Source: CAWJAP01 sp963834365 (GTDB lineage: Bacteria; Acidobacteriota; Vicinamibacteria; Vicinamibacterales; Vicinamibacteraceae). From it: a stretch of DNA of 10,959 nucleotides. Location of the stretch: NCBI GenBank assembly GCA_963834365.1, contig CAWIBS010000025.1:1-10959 (forward strand). The letters run 5' to 3'. A model generated the notes under the pieces. That model saw only the letters and a list, made by a program, of their open reading frames with translations. It did not search any database and was not told the DNA's origin. Below, piece by piece: positions 5,271-10,959 of this stretch. How positions within the stretch are numbered: position 1 is the first letter of the stretch; each line of letters opens with the position of its first letter. The position numbers and the translations under genes were made by a program.

Positions 5271-7524
5271 ATGAAACGCGCCGTTCTGCTCTGCCTTGGC
5301 TTTCTTTTCGCGCTGGGTTCGCCGGGCGCCACTCAGCCTGCCGCGCCACTCCTGGGCTTCACGCCATCGCGCAGCGACACTCAGCGGACGCTGGAGCAGC
5401 GGTTCGACGCCGCGCTGCGTGCCGACAACCTGCGCACCTGGATGAAGCGGATGGCGGCGCGGCCGCATCACGCCGGCTCGCCGTACGGCAAGGAGGTGGC
5501 CGAATTCATCGCCGGCCAGTTCAAATCGTGGGGCTACGACACGGCGGTCGCGGAGTATCACGTCCTGCTTCCGACGCCGGTCGTTCGCCGCGTCGAGCTC
5601 GTCGCGCCGACGAGGTTCACGGCGTCGCTCGACGAGCCGGCGCTCAAGGAGGACGCGACCTCCGGACAGTCGGCCGAACAGCTGCCGGCCTACAACGCCT
5701 ATTCGATCGACGGCGACGTGACCGGCGAGCTCGTCTACGTCAACTACGGCGTGCCGGCCGACTACGAGGAGCTCGATCGCCACGGCATCGACGTCCGCGG
5801 CAAGATCGTCCTGGCGCGCTATGGCGGCTCGTGGCGCGGCATCAAGCCCAGGGTGGCTGCCGAGCGCGGAGCCGTGGGATGTCTCATCTACTCGGACCCG
5901 CGCGACGACGGGTACTTCGTCGGCGAGACCTATCCCTCGGGCGGGTGGCGCAGCGACCGCAGCGCACAGCGCGGATCGGTCGCGGACATCCCCACCTATC
6001 CGGGCGACCCGCTGACACCGGGCGTTGCGGCCTCGAAGGACGCCAGACGGCCGCCGTTCACCGAGGCCAAGACGCTCACCAGGATCCCCGTCCTGCCGAT
6101 CTCTTACGCGGACGCGACGCCGCTGCTGAAGGCGCTTGCCGGACCGATGGCGCCGGCCGCGTGGCGCGGCGCGCTGCCGCTGCCCTACCGGCTCGGACCA
6201 GGACCGGCGCGCGTCCATCTGCAGTTGAAGTTCGACTGGAAGCTGGTGCCTGCCTACAACGTCATCGCGACGCTGCGTGGATCGGAGCTGCCCGACGAAT
6301 GGATCGTCCGCGGGAACCACCACGATGCGTGGGTGAACGGCGCGAGCGATCCGGTGAGCGGCATGGTCGCGGTCATGGAGGAGGCGCGGGCGATCGGCGA
6401 GCTCGTGAAGGCGGGCTTCAAGCCGCGCCGCACGCTGGTCTTCGCGGGCTGGGACGCGGAGGAACCGGGCCTGCTGGGATCGACGGAGTGGGTGGAAGAC
6501 AAGGCCGCCGAGCTCTCGGCCCGGGTTGTCGCCTACATCAACTCGGACAGCAATGCCCGGGGACTGCTCGACGCGGGCGGTTCGCACAGCCTGGAGCGTC
6601 TGGTCAACGAGATCGCGCGCGACGTCGTCGATCCGAAGACCAGGGCGACGGTGGCCGAGCGTGCGATCGCGTCCACGATTCTCACGGGCACGCCGGACGC
6701 ACGCAAGGCGGCACGCGACGATCGCGCGTTTCCGATCGACGCGCTCGGCTCGGGCTCCGACTACACGCCCTTCCTGCAGCACCTCGGCATCGCCTCGCTC
6801 GACCTCTCGTTCGGCGGCGAGACCGACTACGGCCAGTACCACTCGATCTACGACTCGTTCGACCACTACGTCCGCTTCATGGATCCCGACTTCTCCTACG
6901 GCGTCGCGCTGGCGCAGCTCGCCGGCCGCGTGGTCCTGCGGCTGTCGGAGGCCGACATCCTGCCGTTCGAGTTCGGGCGGATGTCGCTCCGGGTGCGCGG
7001 CTATCTCGACGAGCTCAAGAAGCTGCACGAGACGATGCGGACCGAGACCGAGGAGCACAACCGCCGCATCGACGAGCGCGCCTTCGAGCTCGCCGCCGAT
7101 TCGCGCCGGACGTTCGTCGCGCCGAAGAAGCGGGATCCCGTGCCGCCGCTGAACCTGGAGCCGCTCGACGACGCCGCTGCCCGGCTCGCCGTGGCGGCGC
7201 GGCGGTTCGACTCCCTGGCGGCCGCGCGCCGTCGCCGGGACCCCGCGCGGGGCGAAGGCGCTGGCCGAGGTCAACACGATTCTCCTCGGCGCGGAGCGCG
7301 CGCTCACGCGCGAGGAAGGGCTCCCGCGGCGCCCCTGGTTCCGGCACCAGGTCTATGCGCCGGGCTACTACACGGGCTACGGCGTCAAGACGCTGCCCGC
7401 CGTGCGCGAGGCGATCGAGGAGCGTCAGTGGAAAGAAGCCGCGGAGCAGGTCCCGCTCGTCGCCGCGACGCTCGAGCGCTACGCGCGCGAGATCGAACGC
7501 GCCGCGGCGGCGCTCGAACCCTGA
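5271..7524 (+). CDS. Secreted M28B metallopeptidase (glutamate carboxypeptidase II-like), frameshifted near C-terminus
   Basis: A zinc-dependent exopeptidase of the GCPII/transferrin-receptor type. A signal peptide is visible (MKRAVLLCLGFLFALG, cut near residues 21-27), so it acts in the periplasm or outside. A PA insert domain spans about 140-260. The co-catalytic two-zinc site is complete: His350 (GNHHDAW), Asp360 (GASDPVSG), Glu397 as general base and Glu398 (WDAEEPGLLGS), Asp426 (INSDSN) and His524 (YHSIYDS). The TFR-type dimerisation domain begins near 600. In the starting frame the protein turns into arginine-rich nonsense after about 7225. The natural C-terminus (KALAEVNTILLGAERALT to YAREIERAAAALEP) is in frame 1 and stops at 7522-7524. 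One extra base between about 7215 and 7255 explains this; that stretch holds a 12-bp GC palindrome at 7241-7252. It is either a sequencing error or a true mutation. Corrected length of about 750 residues equals the family norm. Confidence 0.9.
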
Positions 7525-7546
7525 CGCGCAGCGTTCTTCGGGATAC

Positions 7547-7628
7547 GGTCCGGCTGAAGCCGGACACTACGAGTTCGAGCGTTCCGGCGATGCCGGTCTC
7601 GGGCGTAGTGTCCGGCTTCAGCCGGACC
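7547..7628. repeat. REP-like twin hairpin with perfect 25-bp inverted arms
   Basis: The left arm (7547-7571) and right arm (7604-7628) are exact reverse complements over 25 bp, separated by 32 bp. Each arm is itself a hairpin: gtccggc-tgaa-gccggac on the left and gtccggc-ttca-gccggac on the right, followed or preceded by the shared actac/gtagt. The whole can fold as one long stem or as two small stem-loops. It lies between the convergent stops of the peptidase (7524) and nadA (7634), where it could end transcription from both sides. Confidence 0.9.
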
Positions 7629-7633
7629 CGGAC

Positions 7634-8767
7634 TTACTGGATCGTGAGCATGCGATCGAGCGCCACCTTGGCCCACTGCTTCATCTCGGCGGGCACCGTG
7701 ATGCGATTGTGAACGCGTCCCTCGAGCAGGCCCTCGAGGATCCACAGCAGATGGTTGGGTGACACACGAAACATCGTCGAGCACAGGCAGCCGAACTGGT
7801 CGAGCGTCAGAACGGTCTTCCCGGGCGCCACTTCGTGCGCGAGGCGGTTGACCAGGTGCACCTCGGTGCCGACCGCCCAGATGGAACCGGGAGGGCTCTG
7901 CCGCACGGTGCGAAGGATGTACTCGGTGGATCCGTTGTCGTCAGCGGCCTGCACGACGTCCCACGTGCACTCGGGATGGACGATGACCTTCACGCCGGGG
8001 TACTGCTTGCGCGTGTTCTCGATCTGGCGAACGGTGAAGCGCGTGTGAACCGAGCAGTGGCCCTTCCACAGCAGCATGCGCGCCCGCTCGAGCGCGTCGC
8101 GCTCGCAGCCGCCGTCGACTTCGTCCGGATCCCACAGGACCATCTCGTCGAGCGGGACGCCCATGCGGTAGGCGGTGTTGCGCCCGAGGTGCTGGTCGGG
8201 CAGGAACAGGACCTTCGGCCGCCGTTCCCAGGCCCACTTCAGCGTCGCCATCGCATTGCCGGACGTGCAGACCACACCCTCCCGCTCGCCGACGAAGGCT
8301 TTGATGCTGGCGGCCGAGTTGATGTAGGTGACCGGCACCACCGACGAGGCGAGACCGAGACGCTCGAGGTCGCGCCAGCACATCTCGAGCTGGTCGGGCT
8401 CGGCCATGTCGGCCATCGAGCACCCCGCCGCGAGATCCGGGAGGATCACCTGCTGGTGCGGCGCCGCCAGGATGTCGGCGCTCTCCGCCATGAAGTGGAC
8501 GCCACAGAAGATGATGAATTCCGCGTCACGATGGTGGGCGATCTGCCGTGACAGCTTCCACGAGTCGCCGGTGTAGTCGGCGAACTTGATGACCTCGTCG
8601 CGCTGGTAGTGGTGGCCGAGAATCACGAGCCGCGTCCCGAGCGCCGCCTTCGCCTCGGCGATGCGGCGGTCCATTTCCTCGACCGACAGCCCCAGGTAGC
8701 GCTCGGGGAGCGGCTGCCGCTCGTCGATGTGCTCGCTCTCGTAATTCGTCAGCTGGATGACGTCCAC
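7634..8767 (-). CDS. nadA: Quinolinate synthase NadA
   Basis: It condenses iminoaspartate with dihydroxyacetone phosphate to quinolinate in de novo NAD synthesis, in the cytoplasm, using a [4Fe-4S] cluster. The 377-residue product has the threefold family layout: LGHHYQRDEV (50-59) and FCGVHFMAESADIL, then LAAGCSMADM with Cys116, the NSAASIKA motif, TSGNA, FLPDQHLGRN, GHCSVH with Cys238, HPEC (264-267), and FGCLCSTM with Cys327 and Cys329. The cluster ligands are most likely Cys116, Cys238 and Cys329 (or 327), from spacing seen in characterised enzymes. The start is GTG 8767, preceded by TTGCCC-17-TATCGT and no Shine-Dalgarno. NadB and NadC are not in the window. mqnE lies upstream on the same strand but is separated by a hairpin-rich 137 bp, so the two are probably separate units. 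Confidence 0.97.
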   Translation of the reverse strand: MDVIQLTNYESEHIDERQPLPERYLGLSVEEMDRRIAEAKAALGTRLVILGHHYQRDEVIKFADYTGDSWKLSRQIAHHRDAEFIIFCGVHFMAESADILAAPHQQVILPDLAAGCSMADMAEPDQLEMCWRDLERLGLASSVVPVTYINSAASIKAFVGEREGVVCTSGNAMATLKWAWERRPKVLFLPDQHLGRNTAYRMGVPLDEMVLWDPDEVDGGCERDALERARMLLWKGHCSVHTRFTVRQIENTRKQYPGVKVIVHPECTWDVVQAADDNGSTEYILRTVRQSPPGSIWAVGTEVHLVNRLAHEVAPGKTVLTLDQFGCLCSTMFRVSPNHLLWILEGLLEGRVHNRITVPAEMKQWAKVALDRMLTIQ

Positions 8768-8773
8768 GATCTA

Positions 8774-8802
8774 ACGATAGGGGACTGGAGCCGCGCGGGC
8801 AA
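8774..8802 (-). promoter_or_regulatory. Probable nadA promoter (TTGCCC-17-TATCGT)
   Basis: On the minus strand TTGCCC (8802-8797) and TATCGT (8779-8774) are 17 bp apart, the standard sigma-70-type spacing. The -10 hexamer ends 6 bases before the nadA GTG, so the message would be leaderless or nearly so. Confidence 0.5.
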
Positions 8803-8825
8803 TAGGGAGCTGACGGAACGTCTGC

Positions 8826-8906
8826 GGGGCTACGGGCTGCGGACTACGGGCTACGGGCGACGAGCTGCAGGCCCGAGCCAGCCTGTAGCCTGTAGCCCGT
8901 AGCCCT
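8826..8906. repeat. Heptamer-rich inverted repeat (ctacggg / cccgtag)
   Basis: The left side (8826-8857) carries ctacggg three times plus a variant, ctgcgga. The right side (8880-8906) carries gtagcct twice and cccgtagccc. The two sides are largely complementary and can form a long imperfect hairpin with a loop of about 20 bases. The TAG stop of mqnE (8907-8905) overlaps its right edge. It probably acts as the mqnE terminator. Confidence 0.7.
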
Positions 8907-9981
8907 AAACCAGGTTATACAGCGTGTCGCGCTCGTGAGGCTGCCGGCACGCGGCAGTGATGAGGTGGCGGATGGCGGCGGGCGTCATGATTTCGGGCGT
9001 ATCCGACCCGGCCATGTGGTAGATCCGCTCCTCCTGAACGGTTCCGTCGAGATCGTCTGCCCCGAACCAGAGCGCGGTTTGTGCGACCGGAATGCCGGTC
9101 GCGATCCAGAACGCTTTGACATGCGCGACGTTGTCGAGCATCAGCCGCGCGACGGCGTGCACCCGCAGCGTCTCGGCCGCCGTCGGCGCCGGCAGCTTGC
9201 GCATCTGGTTGTTGTCGGGGTGAAACGCCAGCGGAATGAACGCCTGGAAGCCGCCCGTCTCGTCCTGCAGGGCCCTCGTCCGCAGCATGTGATCGACGCG
9301 CTCTTCGATCGTCTCGATGTGCCCGTACAGCATCGTGACGTTCGACCGCATCCCGAGCCGGTGCGCGGTGCGATGGATGTCGAGCCACCGCTCCCCGCTG
9401 GCCTTGTCGTGACAGATCTTCCGGCGAACGCGCTCGGCGAAGATCTCGGCGCCGCCGCCCGGAAGTGAATCGAGACCGGCGGCGCGAAGCTCGACGAGCA
9501 CCTGCTCGTCGGTCTTGCCGTAAAGGTCGGCGAAATAGGCGATCTCGACCGCCGTGAAGGCCTTCAGATGAATCTCCGGGCGCAACTGCTTCAGGCGGCC
9601 GAGCAGCTCCGTGTAGTAGCCGAACGGCAGGCCCGGATGCAGGCCGTTCACGATGTGCACTTCGGTCAGCGGCTGATCGGCGCGGGCGCGAACCTTGTCG
9701 AGCGCCTGCTCGAGCGACATCGTGTAGGCGCCCGGCATGCCCTCGCGCAAGCGCGCGAACGAACAGAACAGGCAGCTCGCCTCGCAGACGTTGGTCGCTT
9801 CGAGGCGCAGGTTGTAGTTGTAGTAGGTCCTCGCGCCGTGTCGCTTCTCACGCTCACGGTTGGCGAGCCAGCCGACGGCCAGCAGGTCGGGCGCCTCGAA
9901 CAGCCGCACCCCGTCGTCGAGGGACAGCCGGATCCCGGCGTCGAGCTTCTCCGCGATCTCCGCGAGGCCGGCTGCCGCCAC
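8905..9981 (-). CDS. mqnE: Aminofutalosine synthase MqnE (radical SAM)
   Basis: It catalyses the second step of the futalosine route to menaquinone, joining SAM-derived radical chemistry to the MqnA product to form aminofutalosine. The 358-residue product has the CxxxCxxC cluster motif at Cys66, Cys70 and Cys73 (TNVCEASCLFCSF), TEVHIVNGLHPGLPF, HLKAFTAVEI, SLPGGGAEIF, NVTMLYGHIET and FIPLAFHPDNNQM, with FGADDLDGTV and HMAGS toward the end. GGFQAFIPLAFHP and the final ERDTLYN favour MqnE over the related MqnC and CofH, which share the fold. GTG 9981 is the first possible start after an in-frame TGA, and the N-terminus AEKLDAGIRLSLDDG is family-like. Upstream it diverges from the HtrA-like gene. 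The other mqn genes are not in the window. Confidence 0.9.
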   Translation of the reverse strand: MAAAGLAEIAEKLDAGIRLSLDDGVRLFEAPDLLAVGWLANREREKRHGARTYYNYNLRLEATNVCEASCLFCSFARLREGMPGAYTMSLEQALDKVRARADQPLTEVHIVNGLHPGLPFGYYTELLGRLKQLRPEIHLKAFTAVEIAYFADLYGKTDEQVLVELRAAGLDSLPGGGAEIFAERVRRKICHDKASGERWLDIHRTAHRLGMRSNVTMLYGHIETIEERVDHMLRTRALQDETGGFQAFIPLAFHPDNNQMRKLPAPTAAETLRVHAVARLMLDNVAHVKAFWIATGIPVAQTALWFGADDLDGTVQEERIYHMAGSDTPEIMTPAAIRHLITAACRQPHERDTLYNLV

Positions 9982-10088
9982 GCGGGTGGCGGTGCGTCAT
10001 CGGAATCGTCGCCGTCATCGCAGTCATCGATCTTGGCACACTGCCGCGTCCCGGCCAAACGGACGGGCCAGCCGCCGGCATTCGAGGG

Positions 10089-10094
10089 TAGGAT
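10089..10094 (+). promoter_or_regulatory. -10-like TAGGAT before the HtrA-like gene
   Basis: TAGGAT lies 9 bases before the ATG at 10104, with gagccccgc between and no proper Shine-Dalgarno at a workable distance. It matches the arrangement at moaB, nadA and the M28 peptidase. No good -35 is seen. Confidence 0.4.
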
Positions 10095-10103
10095 GAGCCC
10101 CGC

Positions 10104-10959
10104 ATGCTGGAGGAGAACCGCCGGGACGAGGCACGCGGCGCCTCGCGCGAGACGCGTCTGCTCGTGCTCACTCTGGTGTTGTCCGGCGTCGTGCTCGTCC
10201 TCCTGGCGCGGTTCCGTTTTCCCGATGCAGCCCAGCGTCCGACGGCGCCGCCGGCGACAGCGCTCGACGAACTGGCGACGCGAGCCGCCTTCGACGCCCA
10301 GGCTGGCGCGCTGCGCGACCTCGCACGCCGGCTCGAGGGCTCCCTCGTTCACCTCCGCTGGAGATCTCCGGGCGGCGCCGATACCTCGGCTGCCGCGCGA
10401 TGGCTCGTGGGTCTGCGCATCCGCGACGACCTCGCCGTCGTGGGTCTGCCGCCGGCCGGGCCCGGCCAGGGCGCCCTCGAAGCCGCAGCCGACTCGCGTT
10501 GGTTCCCCGCCCCCCACGTCGGCATCGACAATGCCCGGGGCTTTGCGGTCGTGCGCGTGCCAGCCAGACCCGCGCCGGTCGTGTCGATCACCTCGGATGA
10601 CAATCGGGCGCCCGGATTCGTGGCCGCAGCGCGGGGGGGGCCGGGCGGGCCAGGTCTCTACCCGGTCTGGCTGGCGACACTCGCGCCGATCGATCGCAGC
10701 GCGTGGAACGGTCCCGTCTGGGCGCTGCCAGACGATCCCCGGCCGTCGGTCGGCACGCTCGTGTTCTCGATCGAGGGCTCACTGATCGGCGTCGTCGCCA
10801 GCGGCGCCGCGGGTTCCGTGCTCGTGCCCGCAACCATCGCGCTGGGGCACGCCGGGGAGCTCGCGCGTGGACGCTCGTTCACCGGAGCGGACGCGGGCTT
10901 CGCCGTCCTCGACCTGTCGAGCCCCGCACTGCGGGCGGCCGCTGGCCGCTTGGACGGCG
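10104..10959 (+). CDS. Membrane-anchored HtrA-like (S1C) protein lacking catalytic residues, partial
   Basis: The frame is open from ATG 10104 to the window edge (285 codons) without a stop, so the C-terminus is missing. Residues 1-18 are charged and cytoplasmic, 19-35 form one membrane helix (LLVLTLVLSGVVLVLLA), and the rest should be periplasmic. Residues 40-85 are Ala/Leu/Arg-rich and may be helical. From about 85 to 245 the pattern resembles a trypsin-like double barrel: GFAVVRVP at 146-153 sits where HtrA proteins have DLAVLRV, and VGTLVFSIEGSLIGVV from 216 where they have GNSGGPL...GxxIGI. No histidine, aspartate or serine is found at the expected triad positions. Residues from about 265 (AGFAVLDLSSPALRAAAG) look like the start of a PDZ domain. 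A pseudoprotease scaffold is my reading; the fold assignment is by eye and needs a profile search. Confidence 0.6.
   Translation, partial: MLEENRRDEARGASRETRLLVLTLVLSGVVLVLLARFRFPDAAQRPTAPPATALDELATRAAFDAQAGALRDLARRLEGSLVHLRWRSPGGADTSAAARWLVGLRIRDDLAVVGLPPAGPGQGALEAAADSRWFPAPHVGIDNARGFAVVRVPARPAPVVSITSDDNRAPGFVAAARGGPGGPGLYPVWLATLAPIDRSAWNGPVWALPDDPRPSVGTLVFSIEGSLIGVVASGAAGSVLVPATIALGHAGELARGRSFTGADAGFAVLDLSSPALRAAAGRLDG

Noticed and set aside
5200..5349. Fifty-codon N-terminal extension of sodA
   Set aside because: It runs through the Shine-Dalgarno and into the divergent peptidase gene. MAHQLPPLPY fits the family start.
5253..7307. A 684-codon open frame on the minus strand opposite the M28 peptidase
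   Set aside because: It is an arginine-rich mirror of a high-GC gene, with no domain motif. The plus strand has a signal peptide and every zinc ligand.
10034..10046. Sigma-54-like TGGCAC element in the mqnE/HtrA-like gap
   Set aside because: The -12 GC element is not at the required distance, so only half the consensus is present.

Overview
The window reads as chromosomal DNA of a high-GC, Gram-negative-type bacterium. The best guess is Acidobacteriota, possibly Vicinamibacteria. That rests on the combination of a PD40 (TolB/WD40-like propeller) protein C-terminus, an M28B peptidase of the glutamate carboxypeptidase II type, the futalosine menaquinone pathway (MqnE), very high GC with frequent GTG starts, and REP-like twin hairpins between genes. 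This is inference from gene content; no phylogenetic marker is present.

Layout. Bases 1-1640 are a decayed zone: the C-terminal part of a PD40-propeller protein broken by at least four frameshifts (1-748), a strong terminator hairpin (798-825), and the eroded N-terminus of an integrase-type transposase (about 1066-1363). Bases 1645-2622, minus strand, hold a translation cluster: promoter, tRNA-Arg(ACG), a 105-bp tandem repeat carrying pieces of that tRNA, tadA, and tRNA-Ser(CGA). Bacterial TadA deaminates A34 of tRNA-Arg(ACG), so the enzyme lies directly downstream of its usual sole tRNA substrate. Bases 2690-4476, plus strand, are a molybdenum-cofactor pair, moaB/mogA and moeA, overlapping by four bases. 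A twin hairpin (4487-4546) separates moeA from the convergent Mn-type superoxide dismutase gene (4585-5199, minus). Divergent from sodA is a secreted M28B metallopeptidase (5271-7524, plus) with all metal ligands present but a frameshift in its last quarter. A second twin hairpin, with perfect 25-bp inverted arms (7547-7628), lies between it and the convergent quinolinate synthase nadA (7634-8767, minus). Upstream of nadA are a heptamer-rich hairpin and the radical-SAM aminofutalosine synthase mqnE (8905-9981, minus). Divergent from mqnE, and running off the right edge, is a membrane-anchored protein that looks like an HtrA-type (S1C) protease without its catalytic residues (10104-10959).

How the parts relate. 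Most of the window is housekeeping: tRNA decoding, Mo-cofactor insertion, NAD and menaquinone precursor synthesis, and oxidative-stress defence. Four genes have a TAnnnT hexamer 6-9 nt before the start codon and no Shine-Dalgarno sequence, which suggests leaderless mRNAs, whereas sodA has a clear AAAAGGAG. I did not find a multi-gene defence or biosynthetic system. The most unusual locus is tRNA-Arg(ACG)/tandem repeat/tadA, where the likely start codon and first four codons of tadA come from a duplicated 3' end of its substrate tRNA gene.
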